Shown one piece after another: positions 8,200-16,652 of a DNA stretch of 64,000 nt; position 1 is the stretch's first letter, and every line of letters starts with the position of its first letter. The translations under genes were made by a program, and so were the position numbers. Source of the stretch: Deferrisoma camini S3R1 (GTDB lineage Bacteria > Desulfobacterota > Deferrisomatia > Deferrisomatales > Deferrisomataceae). The notes under the pieces were generated by a model that was not told the origin of the DNA, did no database searches, and saw only the letters and a program-made list of their open reading frames with translations. Location: assembly GCF_000526155.1 (NCBI RefSeq), contig NZ_JAFN01000001.1:3350264-3414263 (forward strand). The letters run 5' to 3'.

Positions 8200-9628
8200 C
8201 ATTCTGATCGTGGAGGACCACGCGGCCCTGCGGGACGCCCTTGCCATCGCGGCCGGGGCCCGGGGCCACCGGGTGGTCACGGCCGAACGGGGGGACGCGG
8301 CGGTGCGGGCGCTGGAGAGCCGCTCGTTCGACCTGGTGGTGACCGACCTCAAGCTGCCCGGGGCCGACGGGTTCGCCGTGCTCGAGGCCGTGCGGGCCCA
8401 CCAGCCGCGCACGCCCGTGGTCGTGATGACCGCCCACGGATCCATGGAGGCGGCGGTGCGGGCCCTCCGGCTGGGGGCCCTGGACTTCATCGAGAAGCCG
8501 TTCGACATCGACGAGATGGAGGCCCGGATCGAACGGGCCCTGCAGCAGGGGGACCTGGCCGAGACCGTGCGGGGCCTGCGCGAGCACCTGCTCGAGCCCT
8601 ACCGGCCCGAGAACATCGTGGGCGACAGCCCGGGCATCCGGGCCGCCCTGGATCTGGCCCGGAAGGTGGCGCCGGCCCCCACCACCGTGCTGATCACGGG
8701 GGAGACGGGCACCGGCAAGGAGCTGGTGGCGGGCGCGATCCACGCCATGGGCCCGCGGCGCGAGGGGGAGTTCGTGGCGGTGAACTGCGCGGCCGTGCCC
8801 GACACCCTGCTGGAGAGCGAGCTGTTCGGGTACGAGCGCGGCGCGTTCACCGGGGCGGCGCGCCGGCGCGTGGGGCGGTTCGAGCGGGCCCACGGCGGCA
8901 CCCTGTTTCTGGACGAGATCGGCGACATGAGCCTGGCCACCCAGGCCAAGATCCTGCGGGCCATCGAGGACGGCCGCATCGAGCGGCTGGGCGGCGACGC
9001 GCCCCTGGAGGTGGACGTCCGGATCATCGCGGCCACCCACCGGGACCTGTCGGAGATGGTGCGGCAGGGCAAGTTCCGGGAGGATCTGTTCTACCGGCTG
9101 AACGTGGTCACCATCCGGCTGCCGCCCCTGCGGGAGCGGGGGGACGACGTGATCCTGCTGGCCCGCCACTTCGCCCGGCAGTTCTGCACCGAGTTCAAGC
9201 GCCCGCCCGTGGAGTTCGGCGACGACGCCATGGAGACCCTGCGGCGCCACCCCTGGCCCGGCAACGTCCGGGAGCTCCGAAACGCGGTGGAGCGGGCCGT
9301 GCTCCTCAGCGAGGGGCCGGTGATCTCGGCGTCGGACCTGGGGTTGCCCGAGGCGGCGCCCCCGGTTCCCAAGGACTGGGAGGGGGAGGCGTTCCGGTTT
9401 TACTTCCCCCCGGGCGGGGTGCGCCTGGACGTGGCGGAGAAGGAGCTCCTGCTGGCCGCCCTGCGCCGGGCCCGGTGGGTGCAGAAGGACGCCGCCCGGC
9501 TGCTGGGCATCACCAAGAGGGCCATCCACTACAAGATCGAGAAGTACGGGATCACTCACCCCTCCTGGACCAAGAACCGGCCCCCCCCGGACCCGGAGGG
9601 TGACACCGGCCCGGCGGATCGGGTATAG
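8192..9628 (+). CDS. Sigma54-dependent response regulator, NtrC family
   Basis: 478 residues; the GTG start at 8192 overlaps the kinase stop and follows GGAGACGG. Domains in order: receiver with phospho-acceptor Asp52 (VVTDLKLPGADG); AAA+ domain with Walker A GETGTGKE near 170, the sigma54-contact loop GAFTGA near 217 and Walker B GGTLFLDEIGD; and a Fis-type helix-turn-helix at the C-terminus (DAARLLGITKRAIHYKIEKYG). All key residues for a sigma54 activator are present. It acts on -24/-12 promoters. I found no clean -24/-12 site in front of the cytochrome gene, so its target may lie elsewhere. Confidence 0.95.
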   Translation: MADILIVEDHAALRDALAIAAGARGHRVVTAERGDAAVRALESRSFDLVVTDLKLPGADGFAVLEAVRAHQPRTPVVVMTAHGSMEAAVRALRLGALDFIEKPFDIDEMEARIERALQQGDLAETVRGLREHLLEPYRPENIVGDSPGIRAALDLARKVAPAPTTVLITGETGTGKELVAGAIHAMGPRREGEFVAVNCAAVPDTLLESELFGYERGAFTGAARRRVGRFERAHGGTLFLDEIGDMSLATQAKILRAIEDGRIERLGGDAPLEVDVRIIAATHRDLSEMVRQGKFREDLFYRLNVVTIRLPPLRERGDDVILLARHFARQFCTEFKRPPVEFGDDAMETLRRHPWPGNVRELRNAVERAVLLSEGPVISASDLGLPEAAPPVPKDWEGEAFRFYFPPGGVRLDVAEKELLLAALRRARWVQKDAARLLGITKRAIHYKIEKYGITHPSWTKNRPPPDPEGDTGPADRV

Positions 9629-9669
9629 GAACGGATCGGGATGCCGGAACCCCGAGCCCGGAGGGGACG

Positions 9670-10029
9670 ATGCTGTTCGAGCGGTACCGCAGGATGAACC
9701 ACAGGGATCGGGCGCTCCTGGACGGTCGCCTGATCACCTACCACTTCTACGTGGGGGGGGTGACGCTCCTGGCCCTGGGCTGGATCGGGATCGCCCAGCA
9801 CGGCAGGTACGCCTGGGTGGCCGTGGTGTTCGGGCTGGCGAGCCTGGCCATGGGGGCCGGCCTCCACTGGTTCCACCGCCGCATGATCCGGAGTCCCCAC
9901 CGGGACGCCTACCTGGTGACCATCACCGCGGCCCTGGGCCGGCACCGGTTCCCCCTGCTGCCGAGCCTGCTCGGCATCCTGATCGTGTTCAGCGTGGCCG
10001 TGACCCTGCTGTACCTGCTGAGCGGGTGA
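9670..10029 (+). CDS. Small membrane protein of unknown function
   Basis: 119 residues with a GAGGGGAC ribosome site just before the ATG. Three hydrophobic spans are visible at about 27-45 (FYVGGVTLLALGWIGIAQH), 48-66 (WVAVVFGLASLAMGAGLHW) and 95-117 (PLLPSLLGILIVFSVAVTLL), separated by basic loops (HRRMIRSPHR). It follows the two-component pair by 41 bases in the same direction and may be in the same transcript. I do not recognise the family. Confidence 0.6.
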   Translation: MLFERYRRMNHRDRALLDGRLITYHFYVGGVTLLALGWIGIAQHGRYAWVAVVFGLASLAMGAGLHWFHRRMIRSPHRDAYLVTITAALGRHRFPLLPSLLGILIVFSVAVTLLYLLSG

Positions 10030-10050
10030 GGCCGGGTTCCCAGTAACTTC

Positions 10051-10153
10051 GGTGGTCGTCGGTCGAGGGCCTTCGGCCCGCTGGGCGGCTAGGCAGCTAG
10101 GCGGCCGGGCGGCTCCAAAATCCAGTTTCTAGTCTCTAGTTTCTGGTCTCTAG
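10051..10153. repeat. Intergenic repeat: stable TTCG hairpin and two 14-bp CTAG units
   Basis: GGGCCTTCGGCCC at 10067-10079 would fold in RNA into a C(UUCG)G tetraloop hairpin. It is preceded by GGTCGTCGGTCGA. The 14-bp unit TTTCTAGTCTCTAG (10126-10139) is followed directly by TTTCTGGTCTCTAG (10140-10153). Confidence 0.65.
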
Positions 10154-10216
10154 CCCGCAGCGGCCGATGGGGGCTTCTCAGTGCCGGAGCCGAGCAGACA
10201 AGGGTTGGATCGAACG

Positions 10217-10705
10217 ATGAACCGAGACGAGCTCCTTTTGCGGGGCGCTGACGACTTCGTGCGCCTCGACAGCCTGTGCTCCGATCTGCTCCAGGAGTTC
10301 GCGGCCTGGCTGCGCGACCATCAGGGGCGCACCCCCCTCGAGGCGGGGGGCCTGGCCCACCAGGCCGACCGGTACCTGCGGGACTTCGTGGTGGACTGTA
10401 AGGAGACCGGGCCGGCGGACGAGGACCCCACCCTGGTGCGCCAGTACCTGGCCAACTGGTACATCGTGCACACCCTCTACCCCACCCACGACGAGATCGA
10501 CCGGATCCGGGAGGCCCTGGTGCTGCTCTACCGGTTCCTGATGGATCGGGGCGTGGTGGGGGAGGCGGCCTGCCGGGCGGCCGAGGCCGCCCTGGCGGAC
10601 GCCGGGTACTTCCACGCCCGGCTGGAGGCATTCTGGAACCTCACGCCGGAGGAGATCGACCCCTGGCGGGCCCAGGACGACTACCGCCGCCGGCGGCAGG
10701 GCTAG
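10217..10705 (+). CDS. Uncharacterised cytoplasmic helical protein
   Basis: 162 residues from the ATG at 10217; a GTG at 10181 is in frame but would add a tail of low complexity. The protein is mostly helical and acidic, with no signal peptide, membrane span or metal-binding cluster. Its central part (YLRDFVVDCKETGPADED then VRQYLANWYIVHTLYPTHDE) is compact and looks globular. It stands alone between intergenic repeats. I do not recognise the family and give no function. Confidence 0.6.
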   Translation: MNRDELLLRGADDFVRLDSLCSDLLQEFAAWLRDHQGRTPLEAGGLAHQADRYLRDFVVDCKETGPADEDPTLVRQYLANWYIVHTLYPTHDEIDRIREALVLLYRFLMDRGVVGEAACRAAEAALADAGYFHARLEAFWNLTPEEIDPWRAQDDYRRRRQG

Positions 10706-10836
10706 TTGGCTAGGCGGCCAGGCAACGTGCGGTGTAACCGGACGCCCTCCCGCCGCCGGGTTGGCGAGAGCCACTCGCCCTGGGGGGCCAGGGGACCGAA
10801 GACCGTGGACCGAAGTTCCTGAGCCTCCCAGCCCTT

Positions 10837-11274
10837 TTACGGCAGCTTGATCTTCCCGCCGCCCGGCCGAGGCATCGGGCCGCCCTTGAGCCCGGCGGTG
10901 AGATCGGGGCCCAGCCCCATGCCGGCCTCGGCCGGGGTCACGATGCGGGAGGCCTCGCGCATCTGGGCCTCGCGCACCTCCCGGACCAGGCGTTGGACGG
11001 CCTCGTTGATGGCCTGGGGGAACTTGTCGCAGGCCTCCTCCAGGGTGGCCGCGTCGATCGGGGCCTGCACGGGCAGCAGGCCCGCCGGGGTCAGGATCTG
11101 GGTCTCGCCCATGTACAGGGGCTGGCGGTCCGGGTCGTCGGACCCGTCGGCCCGCACCGGCACGAGCCGTCGGATCGTGGCGGCCCGCAGGTCGGTGAAC
11201 ATCTCCTCCCGGAACAGGTTGGCCTTGTCGACCTCCACCTGCACCGGTCCTTCGTTGGTCCTATCCTCGCTCAC
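10837..11274 (-). CDS. Small conserved cytoplasmic protein
   Basis: 145 residues. The sequence (VDKANLFREEMFTDLRAATIRRL, then PLYMGETQILTPAGLLPVQ and ATLEEACDKFPQAI) resembles a short cytoplasmic protein family that I recall from Geobacter-type bacteria and that has no assigned role. It has no signal peptide or membrane segment. The C-terminal 25 residues are rich in Gly and Pro. It starts 22 bases after the hydrolase stop in the same direction, so the two may be co-transcribed. Confidence 0.65.
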   Translation of the reverse strand: MSEDRTNEGPVQVEVDKANLFREEMFTDLRAATIRRLVPVRADGSDDPDRQPLYMGETQILTPAGLLPVQAPIDAATLEEACDKFPQAINEAVQRLVREVREAQMREASRIVTPAEAGMGLGPDLTAGLKGGPMPRPGGGKIKLP

Positions 11275-11296
11275 GTCGGATCTCCTGACAAAAGGT

Positions 11297-12106
11297 TTAG
11301 GCCCCGTCGGGGCCGGTGACCCGGTTGGTCAGCCGGCCGATGCCTTCGATCTCCACCGACACCAGGTCCCCGGGCTTCAGGAACACCGGCGGTGTCCGGG
11401 CGAAGCCGACGCCGGGGGGGGTGCCGGTGAGGATCACCGTGCCGGGCAGCAGGGTGGTGTCTCGGCTCAGGAAGCTCACCAGCCGGGCCACGGGAAAGAT
11501 CATGTCGTCGGTGCCCCCGTCCTGCACCAGCTCTCCGTTCAGGGCCGTGCGGATCCGCAGGGTCTGCGGGTCGGGGATCTCGTCCCGGGTGACCAGGGCC
11601 GGCCCCAGGGGGCAGAAGGTGTCGAAGGACTTTCCCCGGATCCACTGGCCGCCGTTGTGCTTCTGCCACCGCCGGGCCGACACGTCGTTGGCCACGGTGT
11701 AGCCCAGCACGAAGTCCAGGGCCCGGTCCTCGGGCACGTCCCGGGCCTTGCGGCCGATCACCACCGCGAGCTCCCCTTCGTAGTCCACCTCGGGCCCGCG
11801 CTCGCAGCAGGCCGGGATCCGAATCGGCTGGTCCGGCCCCACCACGGCCGTGGTGGGTTTCATGAACAGCACCGGGTCCTCGGGGATGGGCAGGCCGGCC
11901 TCCTGGGCGTGGGCCCGGTAGTTGAGGCCCACGCAGAAGATGTTCACCGGCTCCACCGGAGCCAGGAACCGCAGCACGTCGGCGGTACGAAACGTGGGGG
12001 AGAGCCCGTTGAAGGGGTCGCCTTCCATCTCCTCCACCACGCCGGGCGGATCCTCCCGGCCGTACCGGACGTTCCCCCGCATGTCTTCGTACCGGACGAT
12101 GCGCAT
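11297..12106 (-). CDS. Fumarylacetoacetate hydrolase family protein
   Basis: 269 residues, the usual length of the short FAH-domain enzymes. Family features seen: FCVGLNYRAHAQE near the front, PVLFMKPTTAVVGP, the metal-binding acidic set in DYEGELAVVIG and TVANDVSARR, then RGKSFDTFCPLGP and LLPGTVILTGTPPGVG. Members hydrolyse or decarboxylate 2,4-dioxo acids such as acylpyruvates or oxaloacetate, using Mg2+. The true substrate cannot be read from sequence. It sits downstream of the 2-oxoacid oxidoreductase operon, separated by a repeat-bearing spacer, so its link to that pathway is only suggestive. Confidence 0.88.
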   Translation of the reverse strand: MRIVRYEDMRGNVRYGREDPPGVVEEMEGDPFNGLSPTFRTADVLRFLAPVEPVNIFCVGLNYRAHAQEAGLPIPEDPVLFMKPTTAVVGPDQPIRIPACCERGPEVDYEGELAVVIGRKARDVPEDRALDFVLGYTVANDVSARRWQKHNGGQWIRGKSFDTFCPLGPALVTRDEIPDPQTLRIRTALNGELVQDGGTDDMIFPVARLVSFLSRDTTLLPGTVILTGTPPGVGFARTPPVFLKPGDLVSVEIEGIGRLTNRVTGPDGA

Positions 12107-12224
12107 GGAGAGCCTCGTTTCGCGGTTGCGGGCCCGGCGAGCTAGGGATCGTGCCCCTGGCCGGAGCGCCGGGTCCCTACAGGGTAGGCGGGGGGAGGGG
12201 TCGAGGGCAAGCCCTGGGATTCGG

Positions 12225-12262
12225 TCGTCGGTCTGGGGTCGTCGGTCTGGGGCCTTCGGCCC
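12225..12262. repeat. Intergenic repeat with stable hairpin
   Basis: GGTCGTCGGTCTGGGG occurs next to GGGCCTTCGGCCC (12250-12262), just past the stop of the oxidoreductase beta-subunit gene. On the minus-strand transcript the loop reads CGAAG, and the hairpin could act as a 3'-end barrier. Confidence 0.55.
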
Positions 12263-12266
12263 GCAC

Positions 12267-13145
12267 TTACCCGATTCGGGCCAGGGCCTTCAGCCGCTCC
12301 CAGTTCTCGTCCACCTGGGCCTGGATCCGGTCCAGGGCCTCGCGGGTCAGGTGCTTGAACCGGCCCTGGAGCCGGTAGTACTCGTCCACCAGGTAGCCCA
12401 CCGGCTCCAGATTGATGGTGTAGCGCACCCCGTCCTCCACCTCGTAGAGGGGGAAGATCCGGGTCTGCACCGCGAGCCGGGCGAGCTTCACGCTGATCTC
12501 GCTGGGCACCTTCCAGCCGGTGGGACACGGGGCGTACACGTGGAGGAACTTCGTGCCCGGCAGGGAGACCGCCTTCTGCACCTTGCGGACCATGTCCTCG
12601 GGGTAGGCGATGGAGGCGGTGGCGGCGTAGGGGATCCGGTGGGCCGCCATGATCTGCATGATGTCCTTCTTGCGGGTGGGCTTGGGCGAGCCGGTGGGCG
12701 TGGTGGTGGTCCAGGCCCCGGTGGGGGTGGCCCCCGAGCTTTGGACCCCGGTGTTCATGTACGCCTCGTTGTCGTAGCACACGTACAGGATGTTCTCGTT
12801 GCGATCGGCCGCGCCGGACAGGGACTGGAGCCCGATGTCGAAGGTGCCGCCGTCGCCGGCCCAGGTGACCACCTGGGTCTCGGTGTCGCCCCGGGCGTCC
12901 AGGGCGGCCCGGATGCCGCTGGCCACGGCCCCCCCGGTCTCGAACGCGGTGTGGAGCACCGGCACCTGGAGAGCCGTGTAGGGGAACGGTCCACCGATGA
13001 TCGACCAGCAGCACGCCGGGATCGACAGGATGGCCTTCTCCCCCAGGCCCTTCAGGAGGAACCGCATGGCGATGGCCGCACCGCAGCCGGGGCAGGCCAG
13101 GTGGCCCGAGTACATCCGCTCGTGCACGGGAAGTTCGATGGGCAT
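12267..13145 (-). CDS. porB: 2-oxoacid (pyruvate):ferredoxin oxidoreductase, beta subunit
   Basis: 292 residues from the ATG at 13145, which follows GGAG at a good distance; an upstream frame extension lacks a site. The beta subunit binds thiamine diphosphate and one [4Fe-4S] cluster. Seen here: CPGCGAA near the N-terminus, the second cysteine pair in PACCWS, the TPP-binding run GDGGTFDIGLQSLSG followed by NENILYVCYDNEAYMNTG, and a late cysteine (APCPTGW). The enzyme oxidatively decarboxylates a 2-oxoacid to acyl-CoA and reduces ferredoxin, or does the reverse. It is the last gene of a five-gene operon. Pyruvate is the most likely substrate but other 2-oxoacids cannot be excluded. Confidence 0.92.
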   Translation of the reverse strand: MPIELPVHERMYSGHLACPGCGAAIAMRFLLKGLGEKAILSIPACCWSIIGGPFPYTALQVPVLHTAFETGGAVASGIRAALDARGDTETQVVTWAGDGGTFDIGLQSLSGAADRNENILYVCYDNEAYMNTGVQSSGATPTGAWTTTTPTGSPKPTRKKDIMQIMAAHRIPYAATASIAYPEDMVRKVQKAVSLPGTKFLHVYAPCPTGWKVPSEISVKLARLAVQTRIFPLYEVEDGVRYTINLEPVGYLVDEYYRLQGRFKHLTREALDRIQAQVDENWERLKALARIG

Positions 13146-13156
13146 GGCGATCTCCG

Positions 13157-14317
13157 CTAGAGCTTGAGCCCTTCCCACAGGATGTCGGAGGGTGGCTCGT
13201 CCCCCAGGGCCCGGGTCACGACCGACTCGATGGTCTGGGGCGTGATGTCCCGGCCCCCGAGCCCCGCCACGAACGGGTACACCCGGGGCCTCCGGTCCAG
13301 GCCGGCCAGCGCCGCCCGGATCTCGCTGGCGAAGATGCCCCCGGCCCCGAACGAGATGTTTCGATCCAGCACGGCCACCCGCTCGTACGGGCCCAGCACC
13401 TCGCGGACCTCCTCGTGGGGGAACGGCCGGAACAGCTTGAGCTTCACCACGTCCACGTCGGTGCCCTTCTCCCGCAGCGCGGCCTGGGCCACCCGGGCCG
13501 TGCCGGTGACCGACCCGGTGGTCACCAGGGCCAGGGGGGCCAGCTCCCCCTCCCGGCAGGGGATCCGGCGCACCGCGCCGTAGGAGCGGCCGAACCGTCG
13601 GCCGAACTCGGCGTCGATCTCGTCGTGGGCCCGGAGGGCCTCCTCCATGGCCTGCTGGATCTTGTACCGGAACTCCATGTAGTACTCGGGGCTCGCCAGC
13701 TGGTTGAAGGCGTGGGGGTCGGCCGGGTCGAGGATCTCGGTGGGTTCCCAGGCCGGCAGGAACGCGTCCACCTCGTCCTGCTCGGGCACCTCCACCGGCT
13801 CGTAGGTGTGGGAGAGGAAGAACGCGTCCATCACCACCATGGCCGGCAGGCTCACCCGCTCGGCCAGCTTGTACGCCATGAGGATCGTGTCAAGCACCTC
13901 CTGCACGTCCTCGCAGTACAGCTGCATCCACCCCGTGTCCCGCTGGGACAGGCTGTCGGTCTGGTCGGCCCAGATGTTCCAGCCCGGTCCCATGGCCCGG
14001 TTCACCTCGGCCATCACGACGGGCAGCCGGGCGCCGGCGGCCCAGTGGAGCATCTCGTGCATCAGGGCCAGACCGTGGCTGGAGCTGGCCGTGAACGACC
14101 GGGCGCCGGCCGAGGCCGCTCCGATCACGGCGGCCATGGCCGAGTGCTCGCTCTCCACCCGGATGAACCGGGCGTCCAGCACCCCGTCGGCCACCAGCTC
14201 GGCCAGCCGCTCCACGATGTGGGTCTGGGGGGTGATGGGGTAGGCGCTGATCACCTTCACCCGGGCCAGTTCCACCGCGTGGCTGACGGCGTGGCTGCCC
14301 TCCAGCACCCGCCTCAT
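13157..14317 (-). CDS. porA: 2-oxoacid (pyruvate):ferredoxin oxidoreductase, alpha subunit
   Basis: 386 residues; the ATG at 14317 overlaps the previous stop as ATGA. It matches the alpha subunit of four-subunit oxidoreductases: AYPITPQTHIVERLAEL near residue 25, ESEHSAMAAVIGAASAGARSF, EMLHWAAGARLPVVM, and the C-terminal transketolase-like domain with DRNISFGAGGI. It forms the active site together with the beta subunit and binds the diphosphate end of TPP. It is translationally coupled to the flavoprotein gene upstream and lies 11 bases before porB. Confidence 0.92.
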   Translation of the reverse strand: MRRVLEGSHAVSHAVELARVKVISAYPITPQTHIVERLAELVADGVLDARFIRVESEHSAMAAVIGAASAGARSFTASSSHGLALMHEMLHWAAGARLPVVMAEVNRAMGPGWNIWADQTDSLSQRDTGWMQLYCEDVQEVLDTILMAYKLAERVSLPAMVVMDAFFLSHTYEPVEVPEQDEVDAFLPAWEPTEILDPADPHAFNQLASPEYYMEFRYKIQQAMEEALRAHDEIDAEFGRRFGRSYGAVRRIPCREGELAPLALVTTGSVTGTARVAQAALREKGTDVDVVKLKLFRPFPHEEVREVLGPYERVAVLDRNISFGAGGIFASEIRAALAGLDRRPRVYPFVAGLGGRDITPQTIESVVTRALGDEPPSDILWEGLKL

Positions 14318-16077
14318 CGGGGCTCCTCCTCCAGGACCATGGCGTTGCGGGGGCACTCCACCACGCACACGCCGCAGCCCTTGCAGTAGTCGTAGTTGAT
14401 CTCCCGGGTGCCGGCGCGCAGGTCCCGCAGCACCGACACGTCGGGGCAGAACAGGTAGCAGTTGTCGCACTGGTCGCACTGGCCGCAGTGGAAGCAGCGC
14501 TCCGACTCCTTGAGGGCCAGCGAGGCCGAGATGCGCATCTTCACCTCGTCGAACCCGGTTCGGCGCTCCTCCAGGGTGATGCGGGGCCGCTCCCGTCGCT
14601 CCTGGAACCGGAAGTAGATGGTGTTGAGCTCGTCGTAGCGCACCACGTGGTCCTGCTGGGCCGCGCGGTCGCCGCCACGGTACCGGTTCATCGAGACCCC
14701 GCCCTGGCGGCCCACCCGGATCGAGGGCCAGATCGAGGCCGGATCCCGACCCCGGAGCCGCGCATCGATCACGAGCGCCGCCTCCTTGCCCGAGGCTACG
14801 GCCGTGACCACGGCCTTGCGGTCGTTCACCAGGTCGCCGCCCACGAACACCGGCGGCCGGTCGGCCCACTCGCCCTCGGGCGCGATCCGCTTCAGGTGGA
14901 GCCCCTCCGAGACCAGACCCCCTCCGCCGGCCACCTCGGCCGGCACCCCCTCGGACGGTCCGGCGCCGATGGCCGTGACCACGGCGTCCACATCCACCTC
15001 CACGTCGGGATGGCCCGAGGGCACCACCCGCGGCCGACCCCCTTCGTCCTCCTCGAGGATCTCCATGGTGGTGAGCACGAGCCGGAACCCGCCTTGGGGC
15101 AGGGGCTCGATGCGCTTGGGGGCGAGCAGGGTCTGGAACGGAATGCCCTCCTCCCGGGCCTCGTGGATCTCCTCGGGCAGGGCCGGCATGTCCTGGAGCC
15201 GGCGGCGGTAGTACACCACCGGCTCGGCGCCGAGCCGCAGGAGCGAGCGGGCCACGTCCATGGCCGTGTTGCCGCCGCCGATCACGGCCACCTTGCCGGA
15301 GACCTCGGGGGTCTCGCCCCGCCGGATCGCTTCCAAAAGGGCCAGGCCGTCCCGGGCGTGCTCCTCGCCCTCGGCCCCCAGGGGCGCCGGCCTCCAGGTG
15401 CCCACGGCCAGGAACACGGCGTCGTAGCCCGAGAGCTCGTCCCAGGTGAGGTCCGCGCCCAGGCGGCGGTTTCCGTGGAACCGCACCCCGTCGTTCAGGA
15501 TGAGCCCCACCTCCCAGGCCAAGGCGTCCAGGGGCAAGCGGTACTCGGGGATGCCGTACCGCAGCAGCCCGCCCGGCTCCGCACGGGCATCGAACAGGTC
15601 CACCTCGTGGCCCAGGCGGCGCAGGAAGTAAGCCGCGGCCAGCCCGGCGGGCCCGGCCCCCACCACGGCCACCCGGCCGCCGCCGACCCCCGGCTCGGGG
15701 GATGGGGGGGTGAGACCCAGCTTCCAGGCGTGGTCGGCCAGGAACCGCTCCAGGGAGTTGACCGAAACGGGGTCGTCGTACTCGCCCCGGTTGCAGGCCG
15801 CCTCGCAGGGGTGATGGCACACCCGGCCGCACACCCCCGGCAGGGGGTTCTCCTCGCGGATGCGCAGCCAGGCCGCCTCGAAGTCCCCCTGACCCAGCAG
15901 GATCTGGACCCGGGCGATGTCCTCGGCGGCCGGGCACCCCTCGGCGCAGGGAGCCACCTTGTCCTGATACCGGGGCCGGAGGAACCTCCAGGACCCGGTC
16001 CGGTTCCACAGCATGGTGTCGGCCGAGCGGGACATGGGGGGCAGGTCCCGGGCCGAGCGGAACGTCACTGGGCTCAT
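14314..16077 (-). CDS. GltD-like flavoprotein fused to a 2[4Fe-4S] ferredoxin (oxidoreductase delta subunit)
   Basis: 587 residues from the ATG at 16077, which has GGAGG seven bases upstream and overlaps the gamma-subunit stop as ATGA. N-terminal part: the iron-sulfur region of the glutamate-synthase small-chain family (CAEGCPAAEDIARVQ, then GVCGRVCHHPCEAACNRG). Middle: FAD site VAVVGAGPAGLAAAYFLRRLG and NAD(P) site VAVIGGGNTAMDVARSLLR. C-terminal 90 residues: cysteine-rich CFHCGQCDQCDNCYLFCP and CKGCGVCVVECP, the delta (ferredoxin) subunit. The fusion would let the complex pass electrons between its iron-sulfur chain and NAD(P)H. Fusion and operon position are seen; the electron route is inference. 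Confidence 0.88.
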   Translation of the reverse strand: MSPVTFRSARDLPPMSRSADTMLWNRTGSWRFLRPRYQDKVAPCAEGCPAAEDIARVQILLGQGDFEAAWLRIREENPLPGVCGRVCHHPCEAACNRGEYDDPVSVNSLERFLADHAWKLGLTPPSPEPGVGGGRVAVVGAGPAGLAAAYFLRRLGHEVDLFDARAEPGGLLRYGIPEYRLPLDALAWEVGLILNDGVRFHGNRRLGADLTWDELSGYDAVFLAVGTWRPAPLGAEGEEHARDGLALLEAIRRGETPEVSGKVAVIGGGNTAMDVARSLLRLGAEPVVYYRRRLQDMPALPEEIHEAREEGIPFQTLLAPKRIEPLPQGGFRLVLTTMEILEEDEGGRPRVVPSGHPDVEVDVDAVVTAIGAGPSEGVPAEVAGGGGLVSEGLHLKRIAPEGEWADRPPVFVGGDLVNDRKAVVTAVASGKEAALVIDARLRGRDPASIWPSIRVGRQGGVSMNRYRGGDRAAQQDHVVRYDELNTIYFRFQERRERPRITLEERRTGFDEVKMRISASLALKESERCFHCGQCDQCDNCYLFCPDVSVLRDLRAGTREINYDYCKGCGVCVVECPRNAMVLEEEPR

Positions 16078-16649
16078 GGGGCAGCCTCCGCTGGCGCCTC
16101 CGGGAGCACGACCGAGTCGTAGGCCTCCCGGGCGGCGGCGATGTTGGCCTCGTGGTGGGACGGCACCTCCTCCCGGATGGCCTCGCACACGGCGTCCACC
16201 GACACCAGCCCGGTGGCCCGGGCGAAGGCCCCCAGGATGGCGGTGTTCACGATGGGGTGGGTGCGGGACCCGAGCCGATGACGCAGGGCGATGCGGCTCG
16301 CATCCACCGTGGCCACCCGGAACGAGGCGAACCGGGGGAAGGCGTCGGGGGACTTGTCGGTGTTCAGCAGAAGGGTGGCCCCGGGTTTGAGCCCCCGGGT
16401 CACGTCCACCACCTCGATCAGGGTGGGGTCGAGCACCACCACGTGGTCGGGGGTGTACACGTTGGTTCGCAGGTGGATCTTCTGGTGGTCGATCCGGATG
16501 TACGCCTCCACGGGAGCCCCCCGCCGCTCCACGCCGAAGGCGGGGAACGCCTGCACGTACCTTCCCTCGAGGAAACACGCGGCGGCCAGGATGTTGCTCG
16601 CCACCACCGCGCCCTGTCCCCCCCGTCCGTGGAACCGGATCTCAACCAC
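16074..16649 (-). CDS. porG: 2-oxoacid (pyruvate):ferredoxin oxidoreductase, gamma subunit
   Basis: 191 residues from a GTG at 16649. The N-terminus VEIRFHGRGGQGAVVASNILA is the signature of the gamma subunit, with FPAFGVERRGAPVEAYIRI following. The subunit sits at the CoA-binding part of the complex. It starts three bases after the regulator stop and overlaps the flavoprotein start by four bases, so the operon is tightly packed. Length is normal for the family. Confidence 0.92.
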   Translation of the reverse strand: MVEIRFHGRGGQGAVVASNILAAACFLEGRYVQAFPAFGVERRGAPVEAYIRIDHQKIHLRTNVYTPDHVVVLDPTLIEVVDVTRGLKPGATLLLNTDKSPDAFPRFASFRVATVDASRIALRHRLGSRTHPIVNTAILGAFARATGLVSVDAVCEAIREEVPSHHEANIAAAREAYDSVVLPEAPAEAAP

Positions 16650-16652
16650 GGC

